DNA of 27,041 bases from a virus. The DNA lies in the IMG/VR virus record IMGVR_UViG_3300034106_004090, positions 1 to 27,041 of that record; one strand, 5' to 3'. Below the pieces are notes generated by a model that was not told where the DNA came from, searched no databases, and worked only from the letters and a program-made list of their open reading frames with translations. Position numbers and translations under genes: made by a program. Positions 13,023 through 20,184 of the stretch are shown here, in pieces; positions within the stretch are counted from its first letter, which is position 1; every line of letters begins with the position of its first letter.

Positions 13023-13280
13023 ATGCAGCACAAACACACCAGAGACGAAATCAGTCTTAGCAGCCAAGATACTGCTGCTAAAATTGGCAACCTATTTGAC
13101 ACTGTTTTAGTTTTAAGCCAGCGTATTAGAGAAATCAAGTGCGGACATGCTGCCATGGTAAATCAAGGCACGTCGCCCTTGAGCACTGCTATGCATGAAA
13201 TAGCCGCAGGCAAAGTCACAAGATCGTGGTTAAACCGCGAACCTCCCGAAAACAACTCCAGAAGGAAATACCACAAATGA
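13023..13280 (+). CDS. RNA polymerase omega-subunit-like protein
   Basis: The 85-residue protein matches the conserved core of bacterial omega (RpoZ). KIGNLFDTVLVLSQRIREI (residues 20-38) corresponds to the KIGNRFDLVLVAARRARQ segment of E. coli omega. STAMHEIAAGKV (54-65) corresponds to its ALREIEEG region. Omega binds the beta-prime subunit, aids assembly of the polymerase and forms part of a ppGpp site. A phage copy could replace host omega and alter polymerase choice or ppGpp response. The first 18 residues and the arginine-rich tail differ from host forms. A GGAGG-like site precedes the ATG, and the stop overlaps the next gene in ATGA. Confidence 0.8.
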   Translation: MQHKHTRDEISLSSQDTAAKIGNLFDTVLVLSQRIREIKCGHAAMVNQGTSPLSTAMHEIAAGKVTRSWLNREPPENNSRRKYHK

Positions 13281-13450
13281 AAGCCAACAAACATTTCAAA
13301 CTCAGCAAGAGCAGTAAAATGATGGCAGCAACTATTCTAAATGCCGAGCGTCGCAATCACTTCCTACGCTCAATGGTGCAAGCAGAAATTGTCAGCAGAA
13401 TGGCACCACCTAGGATGAACAAAAATGAACGTAAGGAATCACACTCATGA
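13277..13450 (+). CDS. small basic protein (57 aa)
   Basis: The start at 13277 overlaps the stop of the omega-like gene (ATGA); an upstream in-frame ATG would overlap it by 50 bases and has no ribosome-binding site. The protein is lysine- and arginine-rich ([18 protein letters not shown], then [10 protein letters not shown]) with helical middle [21 protein letters not shown] nucleic-acid- or polymerase-binding role is possible but not shown. Its stop overlaps ahcY by four bases. The three genes form one tight operon. Confidence 0.65.
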   Translation: MKANKHFKLSKSSKMMAATILNAERRNHFLRSMVQAEIVSRMAPPRMNKNERKESHS

Positions 13451-14742
13451 CAGACTATAAAGTAGCCGATATCAGTCTAGCAGACTGGGGCAGAGCAGAG
13501 ATTGAAATTGCCGAGCACGAGATGCCAGGTTTGATGTCTATACGAGAAAAATATCGCGACAGCAAGCCACTGACAGGCGCTAGAATTGCTGGTAGTCTAC
13601 ACATGACTATTCAAACTGCTGTACTGGTTGAAACCTTGGTAGACCTAGGCGCAGAGGTACGCTGGAGTAGCTGTAATATTTTCAGCACACAAGATCATGC
13701 TGCGGCTGCTTTAGCAGCTCGAGGTATTCCTGTGTTTGCCTGGAAAGGTGAGACCGAAGAAGAATATTGGTGGTGCATAGAGCAGACTCTTACAGGACCC
13801 AATGATTGGCGACCCAACATGCTGTTGGATGATGGGCATGACCTTACTGGATTCGTACACGATCACAGACCAGACTTACTTGACGGCATTGTGGGCGTCA
13901 GCGAGGAGACCACCACAGGTATTCACAAACTAGTGGAACGTGTGCGAGCTGGCACTCTGCGTTTGCCTGCTATCAATGTAAATGATAGTGTGACCAAGGC
14001 AAAATTTGACAATCTTTATGGTTGTCGTGAAAGCCTGGTTGATGCCATCAAGCGTGCCACTGATGTAATGATTGCTGGTAAAACCGCTGTGGTCTGTGGC
14101 TATGGTGATGTAGGCAAAGGATCAGCACAGGCACTGCGAGCTCTGGGTGCTATTGTATGGGTCACTGAAATAGATCCAATCTGCGCTCTCCAAGCTGCCA
14201 TGGAAGGCTACAAAGTTACCACAATGAAGTATGCAGCTGACAAAGCTGATATCTATGTAACTGCCACAGGCAATATTAATGTGATCACCCGCGAACACAT
14301 GGAACGCATGAAGAACAATGCTATTGTGTGCAACATTGGTCATTTTGACAGTGAAATAGACATCGCTGGCATACAAGATCTTGAATGGCGCGAGATCAAG
14401 CCCTTGGTTGATCATGTGATCTTCCCCAATGGCAAACGACTGATTGTATTGGCCAAGGGACGCTTGGTGAATCTTGGTTGTGCCACGGGTCATCCCAGTT
14501 ATGTAATGAGCAACAGTTTTACCAATCAGGTGTTAGCACAGATTGAACTATGGCAGCATCGCGATGACAAAAAGTATGCAGCTGGAGAAATCTATCTACT
14601 GCCCAAACACATAGACGAAGAAGTTGCCAGACTTCATCTTGCTCATGTTGGTGCCAAACTAACCGAACTCAGCGCAGACCAGGCCGCCTATATTGGTGTG
14701 CCAGTGCAAGGGCCATTCAAGCCTGACACATATCGTTATTAA
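13447..14742 (+). CDS. ahcY: adenosylhomocysteinase
   Basis: AhcY splits S-adenosylhomocysteine into homocysteine and adenosine and so removes the product inhibitor of methyltransferases. The 431-residue protein is complete. It has the N-terminal substrate signature [11 protein letters not shown] (50-60), the [15 protein letters not shown] segment (76-90), the lysine/aspartate site [16 protein letters not shown] (177-192) and the NAD-binding loop [14 protein letters not shown] (217-230). It ends in the KPDTYRY motif needed for tetramer function. It is last in the omega operon, overlapped by ATGA. Phage ahcY is unusual; this phage also has two SAM-using enzymes, so it may support methylation or recycling in infected cells. 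Confidence 0.97.
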   Translation: MTDYKVADISLADWGRAEIEIAEHEMPGLMSIREKYRDSKPLTGARIAGSLHMTIQTAVLVETLVDLGAEVRWSSCNIFSTQDHAAAALAARGIPVFAWKGETEEEYWWCIEQTLTGPNDWRPNMLLDDGHDLTGFVHDHRPDLLDGIVGVSEETTTGIHKLVERVRAGTLRLPAINVNDSVTKAKFDNLYGCRESLVDAIKRATDVMIAGKTAVVCGYGDVGKGSAQALRALGAIVWVTEIDPICALQAAMEGYKVTTMKYAADKADIYVTATGNINVITREHMERMKNNAIVCNIGHFDSEIDIAGIQDLEWREIKPLVDHVIFPNGKRLIVLAKGRLVNLGCATGHPSYVMSNSFTNQVLAQIELWQHRDDKKYAAGEIYLLPKHIDEEVARLHLAHVGAKLTELSADQAAYIGVPVQGPFKPDTYRY

Positions 14743-14760
14743 ATCAGCAACTTCCCACGG

Positions 14761-14789
14761 TTGACCATTAAATCCAAAAAGTCTACAAT
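14761..14789 (+). promoter_or_regulatory. sigma70-type promoter, TTGACC-17-TACAAT
   Basis: The spacer is exactly 17 bases. It lies 30 bases before the ATG of the gene at 14820, inside the 77-base gap after ahcY. Confidence 0.8.
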
Positions 14790-14819
14790 CACGATATTGA
14801 GACTTTTTGGAGGTTAACT

Positions 14820-15101
14820 ATGTCGCAACTCACAATCCAAGATATCAATGCTGCCATTATTGGCGGTTCATTCACTAACGAGCAGCTGAACAGCATTGTT
14901 GACGCTGTGAAATATGCTCGTGCTAATCTTGTAAAACAAGCTCGTTACTCTATCAAGCCCGGCACGGATGTGCAATTCTATAGCGAAAAACGCAACAGCA
15001 CTATTCGTGGAAAAGTTGCTAAAATTGCACTAAAATATGCCACAGTGACTACCCCGCAGGGCACTTGGAAAGTTCCTATGAATATGTTAACAGTTGCATA
15101 A
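14820..15101 (+). CDS. small phage protein with SH3-like C-terminus (93 aa)
   Basis: The protein has a helical N-terminal half (IQDINAAIIGGSFTNEQLN, then a helix to about residue 42). A beta-rich C-terminal half follows: KPGTDVQFYSEKRNSTIRGKVAKI, then TVTTPQGTWKVPMNMLTV. The second half looks like an SH3/KOW-type barrel. Similar small proteins occur in T4-like phages of aquatic bacteria, from memory. It has a GGAGG site and its own promoter, so it may be expressed early. The function is unknown. Confidence 0.75.
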   Translation: MSQLTIQDINAAIIGGSFTNEQLNSIVDAVKYARANLVKQARYSIKPGTDVQFYSEKRNSTIRGKVAKIALKYATVTTPQGTWKVPMNMLTVA

Positions 15102-15116
15102 CAACCAACTTTTTGG

Positions 15117-15145
15117 TTGACCAATATTTTCCATTTCTGTACAAT
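15117..15145 (+). promoter_or_regulatory. sigma70-type promoter, TTGACC-17-TACAAT
   Basis: The same -35 box, spacer and -10 box as the previous promoter, in the 74-base gap before the gene at 15176. Confidence 0.82.
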
Positions 15146-15175
15146 AGTGGTACATTAACTAAGAAGGAGTTGTAA

Positions 15176-15553
15176 ATGTCAAAACTTTTTGCTTATGCGG
15201 GTACTTGTGTTGTTAATGGTGCAACTGTTTACAAATTTGCTAACGACGAGGGTCGTGCAGCGGTGCTAGCCAAACTGGGTGCGACCGACGTAAACATGCT
15301 CAAGCTGCCGTTTACCATGGGCAAAGAAGCTGCTGTTGAATGGCTTGCTGCGCAGGGCATCACCGCTGGCAAGGCACCGCGTGTTGCAAAAGTTGCAAAG
15401 CCAGCAAAAGTTGCAAAAACCACAACGGTTGCTGTTCCTGTAACCAAGAGCCGTCGTGTGGGCGACAAACCGCGCAAGGGTCAAGATCCCGCGGAGTTTG
15501 TAGAAGAATGGTTTGCTGACAAGGCAGCAAAACTTGCTAAAAAAGCAGCATAA
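15176..15553 (+). CDS. small basic protein with KVAK repeats (125 aa)
   Basis: The N-terminal half (about 65 residues) is a compact-looking segment (MSKLFAYAGTCVVNGATVYK, then GKEAAVEWLAAQG). The middle is low-complexity and basic, with repeats of the type KVAKPAKVAKTT around residues 70-82. An acidic then alanine/lysine-rich end follows (DPAEFVEEWFADKAAKLAK). The basic middle resembles nucleic-acid-binding tails in histone-like proteins. The function is unknown. It has its own promoter and terminator, so it is a single-gene unit. Confidence 0.75.
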   Translation: MSKLFAYAGTCVVNGATVYKFANDEGRAAVLAKLGATDVNMLKLPFTMGKEAAVEWLAAQGITAGKAPRVAKVAKPAKVAKTTTVAVPVTKSRRVGDKPRKGQDPAEFVEEWFADKAAKLAKKAA

Positions 15554-15556
15554 ACA

Positions 15557-15579
15557 AGCGGCCCCAGGGCCGCTTTTTT
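15557..15579 (+). terminator. rho-independent terminator
   Basis: AGCGGCC-CCAG-GGCCGCT followed by a TTTTTT run. The next promoter's -35 box starts two bases after the T run. Confidence 0.92.
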
Positions 15580-15580
15580 C

Positions 15581-15609
15581 TTGACCAAAAATATCCATTT
15601 TCGTATAAT
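15581..15609 (+). promoter_or_regulatory. sigma70-type promoter, TTGACC-17-TATAAT
   Basis: A consensus -10 and a 17-base spacer, placed immediately behind the preceding terminator, so terminator and promoter form one compact module. Confidence 0.88.
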
Positions 15610-15639
15610 AATAGAATAGTAAACAACACGGAGCATAGC

Positions 15640-15960
15640 ATGAAATTAGTAATAATTACCCAAGTTTACGAAAACTACGCCTGGATGGAAGATGGTTCTA
15701 TAGGTACCGGCGATGCGGCCTACTGGAAAGCCAAGGGCGGCGATGATTATGTTATTCGTAATTTTGATCCTACCCGTTATGCTCCAGGTATCATTGTAGA
15801 ACAAGTGCGTGGTCGCATTGAATCCGATAATGATTACATGCGTGAACACATTGTGGATTGGGCTGTAGTTGAAGATGACTACCTTACTGAGCATGAACAA
15901 AACCAACTTGCGTTTGACGGTAAGATAACTTACCCAGCGAAAGAACTTGAACTAGCATAA
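15640..15960 (+). CDS. small phage protein (106 aa)
   Basis: The protein begins MKLVIITQVYENYAWMED and is acidic. It contains a conserved-looking YWKAKGGDDYVIRNF segment and ends with AKELELA. No signal peptide or membrane segment is seen. Proteins with the YENYA and W..KGG.(D/E)Y motifs are, from memory, common in T4-like aquatic phages, but they have no assigned role. It has its own strong promoter and is followed after 10 bases by the next gene. Confidence 0.75.
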   Translation: MKLVIITQVYENYAWMEDGSIGTGDAAYWKAKGGDDYVIRNFDPTRYAPGIIVEQVRGRIESDNDYMREHIVDWAVVEDDYLTEHEQNQLAFDGKITYPAKELELA

Positions 15961-15970
15961 AGAGGAGATC

Positions 15971-16156
15971 ATGCGTATTTGGAGAAAAGGTGAACATGTT
16001 TGGTTTAAAACAAAAACTCATGGCAACTTAGTCGGTGAAGTGCTTCGTAAGAGATTGAACTATGTCAAAGTTGGTGTATTAGGACTGGGTTGGTATGTCT
16101 GGGTTCACGCCGATAAATTGAACAAAATGGAGTACCAAAGTCAGAGCACAGGCTGA
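15971..16156 (+). CDS. small basic protein, SH3-like (61 aa)
   Basis: AGAGGAG lies a few bases before the ATG. The protein alternates strands and turns (RKGEHVWFKTKTHGNLVGEV, then YVKVGVLGLGWYVWVHADKL), a pattern like an SH3-type barrel with exposed basic residues. It belongs to the transcript of the preceding gene. The function is unknown. Confidence 0.65.
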   Translation: MRIWRKGEHVWFKTKTHGNLVGEVLRKRLNYVKVGVLGLGWYVWVHADKLNKMEYQSQSTG

Positions 16157-16315
16157 CTCTATAGTGCCCTGTGACACTAGCGACAGTGAGCAGTGGTAGC
16201 AAGCAAGCCACCAGCGAGAATGAGCCGTAGCTTGACCATGGCATCCCGGCAAGAAAAGCGCAGGATGGGAATGGCGGACCCTAAACTCAACTAACGACGG
16301 TCCTTGTTAGTTTTT
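16157..16315 (+). ncRNA. structured noncoding stretch, candidate leader or small RNA
   Basis: No frame of useful length is present here. The segment has several short inverted repeats: GTGG/CCAC around 16192-16212, TCCC/GGGA around 16243-16270 and GGACC/GGTCC (16276-16280 with 16299-16303). The last pairing uses bases inside the loop of the terminator hairpin at 16289-16315, so the two structures may exclude each other. It does not match a riboswitch class that I recognise. It might be an attenuator for the genes from 16337 or an independent small RNA ending at the terminator. Confidence 0.4.
16289..16315 (+). terminator. terminator hairpin before the gene at 16337
   Basis: AACTAAC, a ten-base loop and GTTAGTT followed by a T run. 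It is 22 bases before the next ATG, which suits attenuation. TTTAAATA overlaps its T run. Confidence 0.7.
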
Positions 16316-16336
16316 AAATATTGTAATGGAGGTAGC

Positions 16337-16558
16337 ATGAGAGTAGCACATGATTTTGGTCTAGTACGTATCGTACACGATGGTTCGCCATTTGATACAG
16401 CCTATGATATAAAAGTGGAATGGGTGGTAAACGGTAAATGGGAACTGTATCACGGCTTTAATAGTCTTAGTGATGATTGGGCTCATACCAATGCCAAAGA
16501 AGCCGCAGGTCGTGCTATAGCAAAAATAGCAGCAGAAGCCGCAAAGGCAATGTCATGA
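16337..16558 (+). CDS. small hypothetical protein (73 aa)
   Basis: The start at 16337 is supported by a TGGAGG site; an earlier in-frame start lies in the terminator region. The protein begins MRVAHDFGLVRIVHDGSPFD. It has a beta-rich first half with tryptophans (VEWVVNGKWELYHGF) and an alanine-rich helical end (KEAAGRAIAKIAAEAAKAMS). The family is not recognised. It overlaps the next gene by ATGA. Confidence 0.65.
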   Translation: MRVAHDFGLVRIVHDGSPFDTAYDIKVEWVVNGKWELYHGFNSLSDDWAHTNAKEAAGRAIAKIAAEAAKAMS

Positions 16559-16779
16559 AACTTGAAATTTCAGGTCTTACTGCCAAGCAGGCAGCACTGT
16601 GTGATATTATGTGGGCAATAGAAACGCAAGAAGGTGTTGAAAGTTTTATCAGTACCTTGCCTACGCAGGATCAACGTGACTGCCGTAGCCTTATTGAAAT
16701 GATGAAGCTGGCTTTTATTGACGAAATTAACAGTACTGACCTTGCTCAAGAGGTTCTGATCAAATGGACAAAATCTTGA
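16555..16779 (+). CDS. small hypothetical protein (74 aa)
   Basis: The start overlaps the previous stop (ATGA). The protein begins MKLEISGLTAKQAALCDIMW and is mostly helical and acidic, with two cysteines. The segment SGLTAKQAALCDIMWAIET is similar, from memory, to a short phage protein found next to a similar partner in other T4-like phages. No function is known. It overlaps the next gene by 16 bases. Confidence 0.65.
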   Translation: MKLEISGLTAKQAALCDIMWAIETQEGVESFISTLPTQDQRDCRSLIEMMKLAFIDEINSTDLAQEVLIKWTKS

Positions 16780-17429
16780 CCGACGGATGGACAGCGGATC
16801 AGGTCTGGGCTGCCGCAGTTAGAGCCAGCCGTATAAACAATGACGAGTATCTACGCAACGACGAATGGGTACCAGATCCTCAGAATCCTGAAGAAGCCAA
16901 ACTAGGGCGCAAGGCCAATAGATACTGGATTAACGAAAGTCTAACTAATCTTGATCTGCTGGAAGCGCAAGATTACGAAGACGGTAGACAGGCTCGAGCG
17001 TTTTTTCAAAAGCAATACACGTTTCGTGTGCTGCGGCAAGATCTGAATGGCTTTGAACAACGCATGGCAAAGACCCTAGGCATAGAACAATTTTATCCTA
17101 GTATGTCCACTGAGTATTCAGTAATTGCAAGTCAAATTCCTAGATGGCGTGCGAGTTGCATCGAACAGGAAATTCTCAAAGACGCTGTGGCCACGCCCTT
17201 GGCCACAGTGGGAGAACGTATCCAAAGACAGGTAACCGTGGCTCGAGCTGTGTATAGCGAAAAATACAATATGAATTTTCTAACTGGGCGTACCAATTGC
17301 GGTCACCGAGTGATGTTTGGATACAAGACCAAATTGGAATTGGGGCGAACCTACAGCATACTGGGCACAGTAAAAGAACACAGATCGGACTGTACCCAAT
17401 TGAATCGTGTGAAAGTGATTGACCATTAA
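16764..17429 (+). CDS. hypothetical protein with possible OB-like C-terminus (221 aa)
   Basis: The first 150 residues are helical and charged (GWTADQVWAAAVRASRIN, LGRKANRYWINESLTN, DGRQARAFFQKQYTFRVL). The C-terminal 55 residues (NFLTGRTNCGHRVMFGYKTK, then SILGTVKEHR and TQLNRVKVIDH) look like a small beta-barrel. It ends in VIDH, whose codons hold the -35 box of the next promoter. I do not recognise the family. It shares a transcript with the two upstream small genes through overlaps. Confidence 0.75.
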   Translation: MDKILTDGWTADQVWAAAVRASRINNDEYLRNDEWVPDPQNPEEAKLGRKANRYWINESLTNLDLLEAQDYEDGRQARAFFQKQYTFRVLRQDLNGFEQRMAKTLGIEQFYPSMSTEYSVIASQIPRWRASCIEQEILKDAVATPLATVGERIQRQVTVARAVYSEKYNMNFLTGRTNCGHRVMFGYKTKLELGRTYSILGTVKEHRSDCTQLNRVKVIDH

Positions 17430-17447
17430 AACACTTTTTTATATAAT
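17419..17447 (+). promoter_or_regulatory. sigma70-type promoter, TTGACC-17-TATAAT
   Basis: A perfect -10 box. The -35 box is read as codons for ID of the upstream VIDH-stop. It lies 29 bases before the MoxR ATG. Confidence 0.85.
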
Positions 17448-17476
17448 ACTAGATGTAATGTTAACTAGGAGCCAAA

Positions 17477-18568
17477 ATGTCTGAGACACGTACCGTAACA
17501 ATCAAGCAAGCACGCCGCAGCATCAACAAAGCCTTTGCTGTGAAACGTCCGATCTTTCTGTGGGGGCCTCCAGGTATCGGCAAGAGTGAGTTAGTTGAAG
17601 GTATCACCAAGGAGCTTGGTGGTTTTATGATCGACCTGCGATTGGGTCAAATGGAACCCACTGACATTCGTGGTATCCCGTTTTACAACAAAGAGCTTGG
17701 CAAGATGGATTGGGCTCCACCTATTGATTTGCCTGATGAGGAATTGGCCAGTCAGTATCCTGTGGTTGTGTTGTTCTTGGACGAACTTAACTCTGCGGCA
17801 CCAGCTGTACAAAGTGCAGCGTATCAGCTGATTTTGAATAGACGTGTAGGAAAGTATCGCTTGCCTGATAATGTTGTAATGATTGCAGCAGGCAACCGTG
17901 AGTCGGACAAAGGCGTTACATACCGTATGCCTACTCCTTTGGCTAACCGGTTTATTCACCAAGAACTCAAGCAGGACTTTGCATGTTGGCACGAGTGGGC
18001 TGTTGAAAACAAGATTCATCAAGATGTTGTTGGTTATCTGAGCTTTGCCAAGCAAGACCTATATGACTTTGATGCAAAGAGTGCTAGCCGAGCTTTTGCA
18101 ACACCGCGTTCCTGGACCTTTGTCAGCGAGATTCTTGTGGACGAAGATCTTGATGAGGACACTGCTACAAATCTTATTGCTGGTACCGTTGGTGAAGGTC
18201 TGGCAGTAAAGTTTGCAGCACATCGCAAGGTCGCAGCCAAGATGCCCAAGCCAGAAGACATTCTTGCTGGCAAGGTCAAAGAGCTCAAGGTCAAAGAAGT
18301 TTCAGCGATGTACTCCTTGGTGACTTCTATGTGTTATGAACTCAAGGACGCACATGAAAATGGCGCAGACGAAAAAGTGTTCAATGGCATGGCAGACAAC
18401 TTCTTCCGTTTCATGATGGACAATTTTGAAACTGAGATTGTTGTGATGGGTGCTCGTGTTGCGCTGACCACATATGATCTACCGTTCCAGCCCAGCAAGC
18501 TCAAGAACTTTGATGAGTTCCACGAGCGTTATGGCAAGTACATTCTGAGTGCTAGTTCGAATTCCTAA
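17477..18568 (+). CDS. MoxR-type AAA+ ATPase
   Basis: The 363-residue protein has Walker A GPPGIGKS (residues 30-37), Walker B VVVLFLDELN (97-104) and a sensor I-like AAGNRESD segment. It shows the MoxR-family pattern, including DLRLGQMEPTDIRG after the first strand and TPLANRF near sensor 2. MoxR ATPases work with VWA-domain proteins as chaperones that remodel or insert metals into partner complexes. The matching VWA protein is at 20185. In other large phages such a pair is known but unexplained. The 3' end overlaps the minus-strand gene by 17 bases. Confidence 0.93.
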   Translation: MSETRTVTIKQARRSINKAFAVKRPIFLWGPPGIGKSELVEGITKELGGFMIDLRLGQMEPTDIRGIPFYNKELGKMDWAPPIDLPDEELASQYPVVVLFLDELNSAAPAVQSAAYQLILNRRVGKYRLPDNVVMIAAGNRESDKGVTYRMPTPLANRFIHQELKQDFACWHEWAVENKIHQDVVGYLSFAKQDLYDFDAKSASRAFATPRSWTFVSEILVDEDLDEDTATNLIAGTVGEGLAVKFAAHRKVAAKMPKPEDILAGKVKELKVKEVSAMYSLVTSMCYELKDAHENGADEKVFNGMADNFFRFMMDNFETEIVVMGARVALTTYDLPFQPSKLKNFDEFHERYGKYILSASSNS

Positions 18569-19493
18569 TTCTAGCTAGATCTGCGGTGGCACAGTGTATG
18601 CCCAGATCCCAGAATGTTTGATGACGCAGGGGTGCTACTAGAAGGTGGCACCCTTTTTGTTTCAATAGGTCTCTGAGTTCAGGATGATCTTGACCTGTAA
18701 TCACCAGAGTATGATCAATGATCAAGATATTGATTTCAAACACAGTTTCAGCGGCGCAGCCTACCCAAGAAGGTATCGTGGCATTGACCCACTGTGCGAA
18801 TTCACTGTGAGGCGGATGTTGGTCACTATGCCATTTTCTATCCAGAGTACCTGCAAAGGTTTCATTGAGATATAGCACCGTATGATCCGGAAAATGCTGT
18901 TTGAAGAAAAATTTCTGAAGAGCATGCTGCGCATGATCTCTACTGGCAGCGATTACACCAGGTGTGGGTATGCACCACCAACCATCAAGGTGCCCGGTGT
19001 TATAGTATCTGCGTCTGGGCTTGGCTACGTATTGCTCAAACCAGTGTTCGGCTTGGGGGAGATCTTCTATATGGTCAACGCTGTAGTACACACAGTCTGG
19101 AAGATCAAGAACGTTGGCACCATGTATGTCCGGTGCACTGGGTCTGGTTATAATCACATCCTGACCACGTGCAAGGTCCACAATGTGCTGATATCCAGGA
19201 GCTCGTGAATTGGACTGTACACACAAACGATTGTGCAAGAGTATTAGATCGTCTCGTGGTGCCACAGGTGGCAACACTGAGTTTGGAACACAGTCCAGAT
19301 TGGGTCTAAGAACCTGTACACCAAGTGTGACCAAAAGTGATGCTAGAGCATCTAGATCTTCCTGTGTTTCTTGTGCTATAATTTCAAGATGCTGACGTAC
19401 ATGATAGTCAACCCAGTCAAATCTTGATGGACTCCAACATGAGCCAACAACTGCTGTGGTTAGTCTATCCCATGGCGAGTCTACTGAAAACAT
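18552..19493 (-). CDS. amidinotransferase-fold protein (AGAT/DDAH-like)
   Basis: The start at 19493 was chosen because a longer frame would run through the neighbouring + gene and because MFSVDSPWDRLTTAVVGS is a typical family beginning (WDxL..VVVG). Other features are the DLDALASLLVTLGVQVLRPN block (residues 46-65), PRDDLILL (79-86, the usual PRD) and a C-terminal FWDLGIHCATADL, with Cys near 301 in the place of the catalytic cysteine. The 313 residues fit a single pentein-fold domain. These enzymes move or hydrolyse amidino groups on arginine-like substrates; which one is unknown. It is on the opposite strand, tail-to-tail with MoxR (overlap 17 bases), and 23 bases from the start of the next + gene. 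Confidence 0.82.
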   Translation of the reverse strand: MFSVDSPWDRLTTAVVGSCWSPSRFDWVDYHVRQHLEIIAQETQEDLDALASLLVTLGVQVLRPNLDCVPNSVLPPVAPRDDLILLHNRLCVQSNSRAPGYQHIVDLARGQDVIITRPSAPDIHGANVLDLPDCVYYSVDHIEDLPQAEHWFEQYVAKPRRRYYNTGHLDGWWCIPTPGVIAASRDHAQHALQKFFFKQHFPDHTVLYLNETFAGTLDRKWHSDQHPPHSEFAQWVNATIPSWVGCAAETVFEINILIIDHTLVITGQDHPELRDLLKQKGCHLLVAPLRHQTFWDLGIHCATADLARIRNSN

Positions 19494-19516
19494 GATGTTA
19501 TTTAGAGTCAACAAAC

Positions 19517-19759
19517 ATGAACGCAGAATTTCCCATAACCATTCGTAGACAATTCGTACCTTACAGTCATCATCAAGTATCCGATCTGTTGAAAGCCATG
19601 CGTAAGACTTTTGGACCACCTGGCCCTACTAGACGTTGGATATTCAAAGTTCCATTGGATGAACATGGCGCCAACGCATGGCAAATTGACTTGTTTTTTA
19701 GAGATAGGAACGATAGTTTGATCTTTTGTCTTAAATATCTTGGTGAAACAAATGAATAA
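19517..19759 (+). CDS. small hypothetical protein (80 aa)
   Basis: The protein begins MNAEFPITIRRQFVPYSHHQ and has a lone conserved-looking block TFGPPGPTRRWIFKVP, then DLFFRDRNDSLIFCLKYLG. It lacks a signal peptide and membrane segment. Its stop overlaps the next gene by eight bases (NE-stop over MNK). I do not recognise the family. It is divergent from the amidinotransferase-like gene, with only 23 bases between them. Confidence 0.7.
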   Translation: MNAEFPITIRRQFVPYSHHQVSDLLKAMRKTFGPPGPTRRWIFKVPLDEHGANAWQIDLFFRDRNDSLIFCLKYLGETNE

Positions 19760-20141
19760 ATCAAAATGGAAATGTACCAAGCTAGATGCTAGATACAATT
19801 ACAAAAAATACTTTGGATACATGATTGAGGTTCAAGGTATAGGTAACTCAGCGTTGAAAGCAGTGGAATTTAATCGAGTAAAACAATGGTTTGAACAAAC
19901 CTATGGACACAGTGCCGAGGTTAGAGATTGGGTCAACATTGTTGGTTACTTTAATTTTACACAGGCCGCTAGTACTCTTTGGCGTAAAAAACTACCAGTA
20001 CAACAGGAAGAAATGCCATTGGACATAATCAGCGAACACTGGAGTTGGACCAACGGACGTGATGGCGAGGATCATAGAATCTACTGTGCCAGCGAAAAGG
20101 AAGTGGCGTTTTTCCGCTTGGCGCACAAGCTTGACCAATAA
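19752..20141 (+). CDS. hypothetical protein (129 aa)
   Basis: The ATG at 19752 overlaps the previous stop and was preferred to the GTG-type start at 19740. The protein begins MNKSKWKCTKLDARYNYKKY. It is basic at the start and aromatic-rich through the middle (RDWVNIVGYFNF, EHWSWTNGRDGE). It ends in HKLDQ, whose codons contain the -35 box of the next promoter. I do not recognise the family. It likely shares a transcript with the preceding small gene. Confidence 0.65.
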   Translation: MNKSKWKCTKLDARYNYKKYFGYMIEVQGIGNSALKAVEFNRVKQWFEQTYGHSAEVRDWVNIVGYFNFTQAASTLWRKKLPVQQEEMPLDIISEHWSWTNGRDGEDHRIYCASEKEVAFFRLAHKLDQ

Positions 20142-20159
20142 TTCATTATTTGCTATAAT
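20131..20159 (+). promoter_or_regulatory. sigma70-type promoter, TTGACC-17-TATAAT
   Basis: A perfect -10 box with 17-base spacing, 25 bases before the VWA gene. The -35 box is read within the KLDQ-stop codons of the upstream gene. Confidence 0.87.
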
Positions 20160-20184
20160 GTGTGCATAGTTACTAGGAGAGAAC

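Noticed and set aside
15400-15430. KVAK-type repeat DNA as a possible repeat array
   Set aside because: The short repeats encode a basic low-complexity protein segment and do not form spaced direct repeats or a CRISPR.
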